Position numbers and translations under genes: made by a program
Shown: positions 16,201-24,146 of the stretch, piece by piece
Position numbering within the stretch: the stretch's first letter is position 1
Layout: each line of letters begins with the position of its first letter
Source: JBGQAS01 sp964498605
GTDB taxonomy: Bacteria; Chloroflexota; Anaerolineae; Anaerolineales; Anaerolineaceae
Assembly: GCA_964498605.1 (NCBI GenBank)
Contig: CAZCHK010000027.1
Location: 1 to 28,344, forward strand
Length of the DNA stretch: 28,344 bases
Direction of reading: 5' to 3'
Notes under the pieces: model-generated
The model's input: the letters and a program-made list of their open reading frames with translations, nothing else
Told to the model about the DNA's origin: nothing
Database searches by the model: none

Positions 16201-16645
16201 GTTGTCTCCACGTGCTAAAGAAGTTCTTCCAGGGTAGTGTCCCCAACGACAGCAGACGCAAGAGGAAAGAGTGTGGCATGTAATAATCATACCATCCGGC
16301 AGCGTGTATCGTTTGTCGGGCTGATTGCATCCATGCTGCCAGCACTGAATGTGATTCCTTATGTCCAACCCGCCCGGGTTGTTTCAAGAGGAGGGAGCAC
16401 ACTTTTGTCAGTAATAACGATACCTGTCAGAACAATCAACAAAGCTCAACTACACAATGCACAAACCCTGCTGAACAAAGTTCCTGTGCTCAGAGCCAGC
16501 ACAGAACATAACCACAGGAAGGCTAACCGATGAACGATGCAATGTGAAAGAGAATTCAATCGCCAAAACTATATAGGAAAATTTTTCAAACAGGGCAGCT
16601 GGTGAAGCCTGTCCCGATGGTTTACAAATTCAAACGATAGGTAAA
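16201..16645 (-). other. Intergenic leader of the ATPase gene with one hairpin
   Basis: No supported gene is seen on either strand. At 16480-16507, GTTCCTGTGCT and AGCACAGAAC pair around a 7-base loop with one bulge. It could be a weak terminator for the upstream minus-strand operon (16646-18089) or a regulatory structure for the ATPase. The frame at 16237-16533 on the plus strand lacks family character and a convincing ribosome binding site. Confidence 0.4.
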
Positions 16646-16744
16646 CTACAACAGATTACTCAAAACCAGAGCAAAAATAACTGAAGAAGCGATTAAAACC
16701 ACACCGATGGCCAGAATTAGATAAGAGGCTACTCGTTTTCGCAT
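16646..16744 (-). CDS. 32-residue single-helix membrane protein
   Basis: ATG at 16744 is followed by 32 codons and TAG (16648-16646). The product starts with basic MRKRVASYLI and continues as one hydrophobic helix rich in Val, Ile, Leu and Ala, ending SNLL. A strong GGAGG ribosome binding site begins directly after the stop codon of the flavocytochrome gene, with only 10 bases between genes, so the two are probably translated from one message. Such small proteins often act as an accessory subunit or stabiliser of a membrane enzyme. No family is recognised; partnership with the upstream flavocytochrome is inference. Confidence 0.65.
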   Translation of the reverse strand: MRKRVASYLILAIGVVLIASSVIFALVLSNLL

Positions 16745-16754
16745 ACATACCTCC

Positions 16755-18089
16755 TCAGACCAGGTCAAATCTTTCGGATACGATGCATTGGCCCGGTACC
16801 CCGACGCTCAGCAAAGCCTTCTCGGCAGCGTTCATCATGGGGATGGGTCCGCAGATAAAGACCCGCAGGTCCTGTACACCCCGCTGTTTCGGAAGATATT
16901 TTTCCAGTATCTGCGCGTTGAGAAAGCCATTTTCCCCGGTCCAGCCGGGTGATGGTTTTTCGATCACGTGAACAACCTGCAGCTTGAGACGGGATTTGAG
17001 CCCATCCAGCTCTTCCCGAAAAGCCACGCTGTCCCATTCCTTGTTGGCGTTGATCAGGGTCAGGCGGCGCTTTTCTCCTCGGTCGGCGAATGTGCGCAGG
17101 TGGCTGAGAACGGGGGTGATCCCGGCGCCGCCGGCGATGAAGACGTACTCCAGTACGTGCGGGTGATTGTCCGCGCTGAAAGAGCCGTAAGGGCCTTCGA
17201 GAAAGACCTTTTCTCCGACTTTCATGTCTTTGATGGTCGAGGTGAAATCCCCCAGTGCTTTGATCCCGAAGGAGATCTCGCGCGGGTTTTCAGCGCTGGC
17301 GGTGAACGAAAAGGGGTGTTCCCGAGCTTGCCCGGGCTTGGAGCGGATGTACACCCAGGCAAACTGGCCTGGTTTGAAGCACATTTCATAATCTCCCAGC
17401 GGCTTCAATTTCAGGCTGGTGATGCTTCCCCGCTCAGGGTGAACCTCGACGACTTCCCACGGCCGCCTGGCGATGAGGATCGGATTGATGATCCGGCCCC
17501 AGAGCAGGAGAGCGATCCACACCATGCCGTACGCGATCCATAGAACCTTTTTCAAAGGCTGCTGGATGTAGGTCCCGGAGGTTAAAAAATGGATCACGGA
17601 AACGATCACGATGGTGATCGCAGCCAGGCCGTGCATGATGCGCCAGAACAAGTATTCGATCTTCAGCTGCTTCCGGTAAACCGCAGCGACGACCAGCAGG
17701 GTCAGCAGCAGCAGCCCCGCCATGCCCATCAGAACGCGGAAGGGGAGAGAGGAGAGATTCAGCAGAGCCCCGTACCAATCGAAGCGGAAAACGAGCAGGA
17801 TGACGGGATGCGCGAAGATCAAGATGTACGCCAGGGCGGAAATCTTGTGATGAAAGTAGTAGACGATGTCGCTGCCGTAGGGCTCGTGCAGCCACCCCAG
17901 ACGGGCGGTCAGCAGGAACTGTAATCCGACAATGGCAAACCCGCAGTAGGCCAGACCGACCGAGAGTTCGACCCAAAAGTCCACTCCCGTTTTTTGCGCC
18001 GTAGCAAGAATGACGATAAGCGGGATTAGAGAGAACAGGACATATCCCGCGATGTACAGCGTTCCCTTGAAGCGATTTTTCTTTTGCAC
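16755..18089 (-). CDS. Ferric-reductase-like membrane flavocytochrome (444 aa)
   Basis: It should carry electrons from NAD(P)H through FAD to membrane haems. The N-terminal half has about six helices (about 12-195) with two His pairs in the ferric reductase pattern: YYFHHKISALAYILIFAHPV and RIMHGLAAITIVIVSVIHFL. The C-terminal half is a ferredoxin-NADP reductase fold: FAD-binding EHPFSFTAS, nucleotide-binding FIAGGAGITPVLSHL, and CGPIPMMNAA. This is the NOX/FRE superfamily layout. The electron acceptor (ferric iron, oxygen, a quinone or a periplasmic protein) cannot be told from sequence. Start is GTG 18089 with GGAGG 6 bases upstream. It shares a divergent promoter region with the lipoprotein gene and is followed by a 32-residue membrane protein gene. 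Confidence 0.88.
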   Translation of the reverse strand: MQKKNRFKGTLYIAGYVLFSLIPLIVILATAQKTGVDFWVELSVGLAYCGFAIVGLQFLLTARLGWLHEPYGSDIVYYFHHKISALAYILIFAHPVILLVFRFDWYGALLNLSSLPFRVLMGMAGLLLLTLLVVAAVYRKQLKIEYLFWRIMHGLAAITIVIVSVIHFLTSGTYIQQPLKKVLWIAYGMVWIALLLWGRIINPILIARRPWEVVEVHPERGSITSLKLKPLGDYEMCFKPGQFAWVYIRSKPGQAREHPFSFTASAENPREISFGIKALGDFTSTIKDMKVGEKVFLEGPYGSFSADNHPHVLEYVFIAGGAGITPVLSHLRTFADRGEKRRLTLINANKEWDSVAFREELDGLKSRLKLQVVHVIEKPSPGWTGENGFLNAQILEKYLPKQRGVQDLRVFICGPIPMMNAAEKALLSVGVPGQCIVSERFDLV

Positions 18090-18104
18090 TGGCGCCTCCG
18101 CTTG

Positions 18105-18132
18105 TTGACAGATTCTGTATACTATATATTAT
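18105..18132 (+). promoter_or_regulatory. Promoter of the lipoprotein gene
   Basis: TTGACA at 18105-18110, a 16-base spacer and TATTAT at 18127-18132 precede ATG 18158, which has AAAGGGA as ribosome binding site. The -10 bases overlap those of the opposite promoter. Confidence 0.7.
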
Positions 18133-18157
18133 CAGAAAAAAAGAAAGGGATGATCAA
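18128..18157 (-). promoter_or_regulatory. Possible promoter of the flavocytochrome operon
   Basis: On the minus strand, TTGATC (18157-18152), an 18-base spacer and GATAAT (18133-18128) form a plausible sigma-70 promoter about 40 bases before GTG 18089. It overlaps the lipoprotein promoter almost base for base at the -10, so polymerase could occupy only one at a time. Confidence 0.45.
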
Positions 18158-19057
18158 ATGAACCCACGCACAGCCTGCATCAGGGTCTTTGCGACAGTTG
18201 CTCTTGCTAGCATGCTGCTTTCCTGCCAGATACTGGGCCAGATCGACGACCAGGAAACCACCCAGTCAGCTGGTGAAGCGTCCTTTGGCGTCCCTTCTGA
18301 GACCACTATTATTGAAGCGCCCAGTGATACCCCGGAGCCAACGGCAGAAGCGGTCTTCAGCGCGGGCATTCCCAAAACGCTGCAAGAATGCAATCGCATG
18401 CGCATTTACAATGACGAGGGTATCCTGGACCGCGAGCTAATCACCCTGCAGATGGAAAAACTGATCGAGAAAGAGCGCGCTTATCTGGAGGAAAACGGGT
18501 TTGACGGCACCGATATCTCCACGCTCACGATTTTACAGAACGTGCCTTTCAGTGAACCCGACAGGTTCCCGTACGAATACTTACGGGCGGAAGGAACGCT
18601 CATCCCGACCTCCTGCACCCTGGTGGATGACAACCAGGGCGGCTGGCGCATCATGGTCGGCATGACCATCAAACAGAAAAACACCGACATGGCTGTGGCG
18701 ATCCTGCACGTGCTGGCTGATCACGCCGGCCTGTCCAGGGTGATGGAAGCGCAGGGGGAGGGGGAAAAGTTCACCCAGAAATACACCCCCGAGGCGATCT
18801 TTGCCGGGCTGGCAGGCGGTCCCAGGTGGTACATCGCCCTGCGCCCCTGGGTGCCCAGTGAGGATGAGAACATCGCCTTTTTCGACGACTGGCAGGTTTC
18901 CCACGACCTGGTGGTGCTCAACCGCAACGCGCCGGTCGTCCTGAACGCTTACATGGTCGGGCTGGCGCTGGATCCATCTGAACCCTCCGAGAACATCGAA
19001 AGGCTGGAAAAGATGATCTTTCCGGCCCAGCTGCTCGCGGTGACGGCCGTCCAATGA
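18158..19057 (+). CDS. Hypothetical lipoprotein (299 aa)
   Basis: The N-terminus is a lipoprotein signal: MNPRTACIRVFATVALASML followed by LSC, with lipidated Cys23. A Thr/Ser/Pro/Glu-rich linker (about 30-67) leads to a folded extracytoplasmic domain (about 68-299) with no family I recognise. That domain has a helix-rich start (ITLQMEKLIEKERAYLEENG) and mixed strands later. It is anchored on the outer face of the membrane. It is a single gene, divergent from the flavocytochrome and followed by a strong terminator, so no operon context helps. Substrate-binding and enzymatic roles both remain open. Confidence 0.75.
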   Translation: MNPRTACIRVFATVALASMLLSCQILGQIDDQETTQSAGEASFGVPSETTIIEAPSDTPEPTAEAVFSAGIPKTLQECNRMRIYNDEGILDRELITLQMEKLIEKERAYLEENGFDGTDISTLTILQNVPFSEPDRFPYEYLRAEGTLIPTSCTLVDDNQGGWRIMVGMTIKQKNTDMAVAILHVLADHAGLSRVMEAQGEGEKFTQKYTPEAIFAGLAGGPRWYIALRPWVPSEDENIAFFDDWQVSHDLVVLNRNAPVVLNAYMVGLALDPSEPSENIERLEKMIFPAQLLAVTAVQ

Positions 19058-19062
19058 GATAA

Positions 19063-19093
19063 AAAAAACCACTTCGCTGAGAAGTGGTTTTTT
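19063..19093 (+). terminator. Bidirectional intrinsic terminator
   Basis: AAAAAACCACTTC and GAAGTGGTTTTTT pair around loop GCTGA. The A-run on one side and T-run on the other let it end both the lipoprotein transcript (plus) and the convergent flavodiiron transcript (minus). Confidence 0.92.
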
Positions 19094-19099
19094 GTGTTC

Positions 19100-20281
19100 C
19101 TACACCAGTCCGGCGTCCCTGTGCTTCTGATGGATCACCTCCGCCAGCTTGTCGACCGCTTCAAGGTCAGCCTGGCGGGGCATGCCGCGCACGTAGACCC
19201 CGGGGATGGCTTCCACTTTGAGACCGGCGATCAGCTCGGGCAGGCGCTCGATCGCTCCCGGACCCCATCCGTAGGACACCAGGAACGCGGCGAACATGGT
19301 CTTGGGCTTGAGGGCGCTGGCTAACGAAGCCGCGTAGGCCGCGGTCGGGTGAGCGCCTCCCAGGAGGATGGGCGTGCCGAGAACGATGGTGGCGGAATCA
19401 ACCAGTTCCATGGCGATCTCGCCGATGTCCGCGACGGTCAGGTCAAACGGTTGGACATGGATGCCCCTGGCCGTCAGGGCGGAGACCATGCGCTCCACGA
19501 GCATGCCCGTGCTCTCGTGCATGGTGATGTAGGGGAGCACGACTTTGTTCTTCGGGGGCGCGCTGACCCAATCCTTGTAGGCGTCAATGATGAGAGAGGG
19601 CTTATCATAAACCGGACCGTGGCTCGGGGCAATCATCTTGATGTCGTACGGTGCCAGCCTTTCCAGGTTTTTCTGGATGGGGATGCGAAACGGCATCATG
19701 ATCTCAGCGTAATATCGTTTGGCGGAGCGGAGCGTGTGCACCTCGTCCGTCACAAACGTGTCTGAGGTGGCGAGATGAGAACCAAAGAAATCACACGAGA
19801 AGAGGATCTTTTCTTCACGAAGATAAGTGACCATCGTTTCAGGCCAGTGAACCCAGGGAGTGTAAATGAACTCCAGGTTCAGGTCACCCAGGGAGATCGT
19901 TTCGCCATCACTGACCGTCTGGACGCGTTCAGCGGGAAAGTCCAGGAGGTCCAGAAGCATTCCCTTTGCCTTGGGCGTGCAGATCAAGGTGGCCTCAGGA
20001 AATTTTTCGAGCACCCAGGGGATCATGCCGGCATGATCCTGTTCCGCGTGATGCGCGATCAGGTAGTCGATTTTTTTCACCGAAGCAAGTTGTTCTTTGA
20101 GCACACTGGCCTTGCTCGGGTCCACGCTATCCAGGAGGGCCGTCTTTTGACTGCCCTTGACCAGGTAACCGTTATAACTGGTGCCATCGGGCAGGGGGAT
20201 GAGCGCGTCAAACAAGCGGCGGTTCCAATCCACGGCACCGATCAGGTCAACACGGGGGGTCAGGGTTCTGGCTTTCATCAT
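19100..20281 (-). CDS. Flavodiiron protein (A-type, FprA-like; 393 aa)
   Basis: It reduces oxygen to water, or nitric oxide to nitrous oxide, in the cytoplasm of anaerobes. The metallo-beta-lactamase domain (about 30-245) has the diiron motif HHAEQDHAG (His78, Glu80, Asp82, His83), then WVHWPETM, SCDFFGSH and SHGPVYDKP supplying the remaining ligands. The flavodoxin domain (about 250-393) has ITMHESTGMLVERM as the FMN phosphate loop. There is no fused rubredoxin or NADH domain, so it is class A and needs an external rubredoxin or reductase, not seen in the window. TAGGAG precedes the ATG. It ends at the shared terminator with the lipoprotein gene. Function is confident; oxygen versus NO preference is not decided. 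Confidence 0.93.
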   Translation of the reverse strand: MMKARTLTPRVDLIGAVDWNRRLFDALIPLPDGTSYNGYLVKGSQKTALLDSVDPSKASVLKEQLASVKKIDYLIAHHAEQDHAGMIPWVLEKFPEATLICTPKAKGMLLDLLDFPAERVQTVSDGETISLGDLNLEFIYTPWVHWPETMVTYLREEKILFSCDFFGSHLATSDTFVTDEVHTLRSAKRYYAEIMMPFRIPIQKNLERLAPYDIKMIAPSHGPVYDKPSLIIDAYKDWVSAPPKNKVVLPYITMHESTGMLVERMVSALTARGIHVQPFDLTVADIGEIAMELVDSATIVLGTPILLGGAHPTAAYAASLASALKPKTMFAAFLVSYGWGPGAIERLPELIAGLKVEAIPGVYVRGMPRQADLEAVDKLAEVIHQKHRDAGLV

Positions 20282-20488
20282 GTATCTCCTAGCTTCTATA
20301 TTGTAACGATAATTTGCAGATCCGTCCGCAGTTTAATATTTCTCTAACAGCTGGTATACCGGAAAAAACTTCCCGCATGGTGACGAAGGTCACAATTCCG
20401 ATTAAATTCGAACCAAAACGAGATTGAGGGGTTAACGTAATAGAATCACGATCTTGTATCGAGAAACCGCTATCGCCAGGAGGTAGAG

Positions 20489-21241
20489 ATGAAGGATACT
20501 GCCAGAACTGATGTGACAAGGCATAAACGCACGAACCAAACCCTGCTGGGAGTGATCGAACGACCGGTGCTGGATTGGCTTGTCAGGCGCATGCCAGCCT
20601 GGGTGAAACCGGATCACCTGACGGTGCTCGGAATGCTGGCCGCGATCCTTATCGGGGTCAGCTACTATCTGACCAATTTCAACGCGAGCTTTTTGTGGCT
20701 GGCCAGCTTCGGTTTTCTGCTCAACTGGTTCGGGGACAGCCTGGACGGGAACCTGGCGCGTTTCCGAAGGATCGAGCGTCCAAAATTCGGTTTTTTCATC
20801 GACCACACCATCGACGGCTTGGCCGAGGTGTGCATCTGTGTCGGGTTGGGGCTTTCGCCATATGTATCGTTCAACCTGGCCATGCTGGCCCTGGTTGGAT
20901 ACATGCTGCTGTCGTCACTGGTGTATATATACACCTATGTCAGCGGGGAATTCCGCATATCGTATATACGGATTGGACCGACCGAAGTGCGAGTCAGCGC
21001 GATCATTTTGAACACGATCGTGTTGTTTACCGGCAAACCATCCTTCGCGATGCTTGGAGCTCAGGTCCTGCTGTATGATGTACTTCTGGTGATTTTGATC
21101 CTGTTGTTCTTCATCGGATACATGGCGATCATGATCAGCAAAGCGGTTGAATTGAGCAGACTGGAGAGTAAACCCGCGATCACCATCAGGAAACCCAGAG
21201 TGAACAAATCCAGACTTCCAGCCGCCAAACCATTGCACTAG
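20489..21241 (+). CDS. CDP-alcohol phosphatidyltransferase family protein (250 aa)
   Basis: It transfers a phosphatidyl-type group from a CDP-linked lipid to an alcohol, or the reverse, within the membrane. The catalytic motif D-x2-DG-x2-AR-x-G-x3-D-x3-D is complete: DSLDGNLAR at 83-91, Gly101, Asp105 and Asp109. The spacer after AR is nine residues, one more than the usual eight. About six helices fit the family. The acceptor (inositol phosphate, glycerol phosphate or another alcohol) cannot be told from sequence. AGGAGG lies 5 bases before the ATG. The C-terminus is basic. It is a lone plus-strand gene; its TAG stop shares the bases CTAG with the stop of the convergent gene at 21238. Confidence 0.88.
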   Translation: MKDTARTDVTRHKRTNQTLLGVIERPVLDWLVRRMPAWVKPDHLTVLGMLAAILIGVSYYLTNFNASFLWLASFGFLLNWFGDSLDGNLARFRRIERPKFGFFIDHTIDGLAEVCICVGLGLSPYVSFNLAMLALVGYMLLSSLVYIYTYVSGEFRISYIRIGPTEVRVSAIILNTIVLFTGKPSFAMLGAQVLLYDVLLVILILLFFIGYMAIMISKAVELSRLESKPAITIRKPRVNKSRLPAAKPLH

Positions 21242-21753
21242 TTCCTGTTCCCGCCCGACCAAAGGGGTTTTCCGTCGGCATCCCTTAATGTCACGCTTGA
21301 TTGGTTCGCGAGATTGAACAATTCAACCACCTCGAAGTCGCTGTTTTCATAAAAACCCACCAGTCTTACGGGATCACCGACATTGATCACAAAACCCTGC
21401 TCCAGCGCAAACCTCCACGCTCCCCGTTCGACAAGCACGGACGCGCCATCTTCCAGAACAATGAGCAAGGCCCTTGCGTCCACCTGGCTGGCTTCGCCCT
21501 CCAGCTGGATCCAGTCACCAGGAACTGCGTGATCCTCCTCGCTGACGCTCGACCGAGTTGCATCCATGGTCTCATCGTTCTGCCATCCCTGCGTTTGGGT
21601 GCCATTCGATCCCGCAAGGCCGCTCTGCGCGGATTGTCCAGGACCGGTCAGGGCTGCATCCCCCGCCTTCATCACGGTGCGGTAGACCGCGCCATAGATC
21701 AACACGCCCGAAAGAACCACGAAAACTCCCCACCACAATATCTTTTTGATCAT
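21238..21753 (-). CDS. Membrane-anchored OB-fold-like protein of unknown function (171 aa)
   Basis: One N-terminal helix (about 5-24, WWGVFVVLSGVLIYGAVY) is followed by a Gly/Ser/Gln-rich linker (35-75) and a small beta domain (about 78-165). That domain includes DWIQLEGEASQVDARALLIV and GDPVRLVGFYENSDFEVVEL, a pattern like an OB fold. It ends LRDADGKPLWSGGNRN. The start ATG overlaps the stop of the membrane cytochrome gene in ATGA, so the two are translationally coupled and probably work together. No Cys is visible, so it is unlikely to carry haem c itself. Function is unknown; a chaperone or electron-partner role for the cytochrome is a guess. Confidence 0.7.
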   Translation of the reverse strand: MIKKILWWGVFVVLSGVLIYGAVYRTVMKAGDAALTGPGQSAQSGLAGSNGTQTQGWQNDETMDATRSSVSEEDHAVPGDWIQLEGEASQVDARALLIVLEDGASVLVERGAWRFALEQGFVINVGDPVRLVGFYENSDFEVVELFNLANQSSVTLRDADGKPLWSGGNRN

Positions 21754-22361
21754 TTTGCTCCTTTATCGGCCGACGCGGACATTTTTGCCCCGCGAAACAG
21801 CCTGTTCGTTACGGCTTTGATCCAGCCCCAATGGATGGCGAGGTGTAGAAACACACCGATGACCATGATCACCGAAGACCACGTGTGCAGCGTGTCCCAG
21901 AAAAACTCGTTAAAGGCCATCCCGATGGTCAGAACGCTTCTCAGAAGCGGCTCTGCCAGGAAGGCAATCCCGGAAACAGCCGAAATGATGAAACTCAAGC
22001 CTATGGAAAAATCGATGACAGCGTTCCAGCGGCCTTTACTGCTGAGGCGGCTGCCTTTTTTCCAAAGTGCGTCCCATATTTTTTTTATCATTCCGCTGAG
22101 CCAGCCCCAATGCAGCGCTACGTGCAGGATTACCACCAGCACGAAAATAACACCCGTCCAGATGTGGATCTCCTCCCAGGCATGCCTGTCGAAGAGGATG
22201 ATGACATCGTACATGGGATTTCTCCCGCCCTGATAACCGCCGATGGGTAAAAACAAGAAATATACACCGGATAGGATGGCCAGAAAACCACCCATAAAAA
22301 CAACGACATCCAACAGCCAGTTCCGCGCAGCTGATTTGTTCACATGATTGTTTGTAGACAT
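21750..22361 (-). CDS. DUF4405-like membrane cytochrome b-type protein (203 aa)
   Basis: Four helices form two repeated units. Each has His-x13-His-x3-His-Trp-Gly-Trp: His66/His80/His84 (IHIWTGVIFVLVVILHVALH then WGW) and His159/His173/His177 (LHTWSSVIMVIGVFLHLAIH then WGW). The paired His in adjacent helices could hold b-type haems, as in small cytochrome b/ferric-reductase-like proteins. ATG 22361 has GGAGG 7 bases upstream and is preferred to the open extension to 22385. The gene overlaps the OB-fold-like gene by four bases and diverges from the ECF sigma gene. Haem binding is inferred from spacing, not proven. Confidence 0.75.
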   Translation of the reverse strand: MSTNNHVNKSAARNWLLDVVVFMGGFLAILSGVYFLFLPIGGYQGGRNPMYDVIILFDRHAWEEIHIWTGVIFVLVVILHVALHWGWLSGMIKKIWDALWKKGSRLSSKGRWNAVIDFSIGLSFIISAVSGIAFLAEPLLRSVLTIGMAFNEFFWDTLHTWSSVIMVIGVFLHLAIHWGWIKAVTNRLFRGAKMSASADKGAK

Positions 22362-22516
22362 ACTTTCCTCCAAGCTAATGCACAATGGTAATGGATGATC
22401 ATGGAAAAAAGATGGTTAAATTGTGAAGAAAATATGGATATCGATGAATGTGCAATTCTGTGTGAAAATTAGGGCGTATCAAAAATTCGAAACGGGCGTC
22501 TTAACAGGTGTACTCA

Positions 22517-23059
22517 ATGAGCTATTTTGAAAAGGCATTGCTGCGAAAGGCTCGACAATTTGATCTGAAAGCGCTGGAAGAGATCTATGACCGCTACAAC
22601 CAGGCCATCTACAGGTACGCATACCGACAGATGGGCGACTCGCTCCAGGCGGAGGACTGCGTCTCTGAAACGTTTGCGCGGTTTCTGCAGGCGGTGCGTC
22701 ACGGAAAAGGTCCGGTTAATTACCTTCAGGCCTATCTTTTCCGCGTTGCGCATAATTGGATCACTGATCAATACCGCCGGCAACCCCCTCCCGCCATCGA
22801 GTTGATCGATGACCATGCAGATGAGGAACAGGAACTGATCGAAGAATTCTGTGAGACGAGAGATGAAAGAACAAACATTCGCAACGCACTGCACCATCTC
22901 ACGCCGGAACAAAGGCAGGTGATCGTGCTGCGTTTCGTGGAAGATTGGAGCCTGAAGGAGACGGCAGCAGCCATGGAGAAGGATATCGGCGCGATAAAGG
23001 CGCTGCAGCACAGGGCGCTGGAAACCCTGACCAAGGTGATGAAAGCGAAGGTGGAATAA
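22517..23059 (+). CDS. ECF-type RNA polymerase sigma factor (180 aa)
   Basis: Region 2 (about residues 15-90) contains LEEIYDRYNQAIYRYAYRQM and the DNA-melting helix ending RVAHNWITDQYRR. Region 4 (about 115-175) has LTPEQRQVIVLRFVEDWSLK and a helix-turn-helix that recognises the -35. No region 1 or 3 is present, as expected for ECF sigma factors. ATG 22517 is chosen because AGGTG lies 7 bases upstream; GTG 22508 in the same frame is an alternative. The stop overlaps the start of the next gene (TAATG), so the pair is coupled, typical of a sigma factor with its membrane regulator. Confidence 0.92.
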   Translation: MSYFEKALLRKARQFDLKALEEIYDRYNQAIYRYAYRQMGDSLQAEDCVSETFARFLQAVRHGKGPVNYLQAYLFRVAHNWITDQYRRQPPPAIELIDDHADEEQELIEEFCETRDERTNIRNALHHLTPEQRQVIVLRFVEDWSLKETAAAMEKDIGAIKALQHRALETLTKVMKAKVE

Positions 23060-24021
23060 TGGAAGAACGATTGGACAAACAAAGAGCAATCCTGAATAAA
23101 CTGACAGAACTCAGGGGTGAATCACCCCGCGACGCGAGCGCCGAGTTCAGGAGCAAAAACACCTACATGGCTCGGGCGCGATCCCTGGCAATGAGCGTAT
23201 CCAAACCTGAAAAAGGGCGTCTTAATACGCGAGGAGTTCAACCTACACTCACTGGACCCCTTGGAAAGGAGCATAAACTTGCAATGAAAGCACTAATTTC
23301 TGTGGCAATAGCACTGACAATCGCCTTATCCGGTTTTGGCGTGACGGCGGCCGCAGCCCAAAGCAGCATGCCGAATGACGCCCTGTACGGGTTAAAGGTA
23401 TGGACCGAGGACCTGCGCATGGCCTTGACAACAGACCCGGAAAAGGCCGTCAACCTTGCGCTGGATCTGGCTAACACCCGCGCCGAAGAGATCACAGCCT
23501 TGACCGAAGAAGGGGTTGTGGTACCTGAACAGGTGAGGGTACGCCTGGAACTGCACATTTTTGAAGCGCTGCAGGCATTCACGCGCGTGCAGGGTGAAGC
23601 TGTTGAGCCGACCATGCTGCGCATCCAGGACCAGTTGAAGACCCAGGAGCAGCTTTTCCTGCGCTTGCAGGAAGGGAATGGCTGCGAGGATTGCGAGCCT
23701 CTGCTGACCCAGACCCAGGAGATGGTTCAGGGCAGGCTGGAGCTTTTCCAGCAGAACCAGGGTGACTCCACGATGATCCAGGAGCAGATCAAACTGCAGG
23801 TGGAAACCGAACTGCAGTTGCAAGCCAACCGTCCCGAGGATGCCGGCAATGAGGACGGCGCACAGGGAAGTGGACAGCAGTTCATGGGCGACATACCGGA
23901 GGATCTGGATTGCAGCACGGTTGTGGAAGGCGAGGAGTACTGGGAGTACTGCCTGACCGTGACCCCGGGAGCCGGGCAGCAAAAAGGTGACGGCGGCAGC
24001 GGCGGGGGCAAGAAACCATAA
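23059..24021 (+). CDS. Probable membrane anti-sigma/DUF5667-like protein (320 aa)
   Basis: A short cytoplasmic N-terminus (1-75) precedes one helix (about 77-99) and an outside domain starting with SSMPNDALYGLKVWTEDLRM, the pattern of DUF5667 proteins. That domain is all helical (about 104-240, many Gln, Glu and Leu) and includes CEDCEP, a possible disulfide or metal site. The C-terminus is Gly/Gln-rich and ends GGGKKP. Position directly behind the ECF gene, with overlapping stop and start, suggests it binds and holds the sigma factor until an envelope signal arrives. The N-terminal region lacks the zinc HxxxCxxC motif of classic ZAS anti-sigma factors, so binding may be by another route. Role is inferred from context. 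Confidence 0.78.
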   Translation: MEERLDKQRAILNKLTELRGESPRDASAEFRSKNTYMARARSLAMSVSKPEKGRLNTRGVQPTLTGPLGKEHKLAMKALISVAIALTIALSGFGVTAAAAQSSMPNDALYGLKVWTEDLRMALTTDPEKAVNLALDLANTRAEEITALTEEGVVVPEQVRVRLELHIFEALQAFTRVQGEAVEPTMLRIQDQLKTQEQLFLRLQEGNGCEDCEPLLTQTQEMVQGRLELFQQNQGDSTMIQEQIKLQVETELQLQANRPEDAGNEDGAQGSGQQFMGDIPEDLDCSTVVEGEEYWEYCLTVTPGAGQQKGDGGSGGGKKP

Positions 24022-24048
24022 TCCGGATATATTTCCTGAATAAGAAGG

Positions 24049-24076
24049 CGGCGAGATCTCATCTCGCCGTTTTTTT
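24049..24076 (+). terminator. Intrinsic terminator after the ECF operon
   Basis: CGGCGAGAT and ATCTCGCCG form a nine-base stem with loop CTC, followed by seven T. It ends the sigma/anti-sigma transcript 27 bases after the stop codon. Confidence 0.93.
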
Positions 24077-24146
24077 ATACATCTCATAGATTTAGCTGGT
24101 GTTTTATAGGTATAATAAATTAAGAGTACCAAAAAAGGAGGAAAGT

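Noticed and set aside
16201..16368. N-terminal extension of the P-type ATPase to ATG 16368
   Set aside because: The extension has many Cys and His and no family match, while ATG 16200 has a good ribosome binding site and begins the normal N-terminus.
16237..16533. 98-codon plus-strand frame upstream of the ATPase gene
   Set aside because: Overlaps the hairpin region, lacks a convincing start signal and shows no family features.
22494..23226. Repeated 11-mer GGGCGTCTTAA before the sigma gene and inside the next gene
   Set aside because: Two copies only, one inside coding sequence; could be chance.
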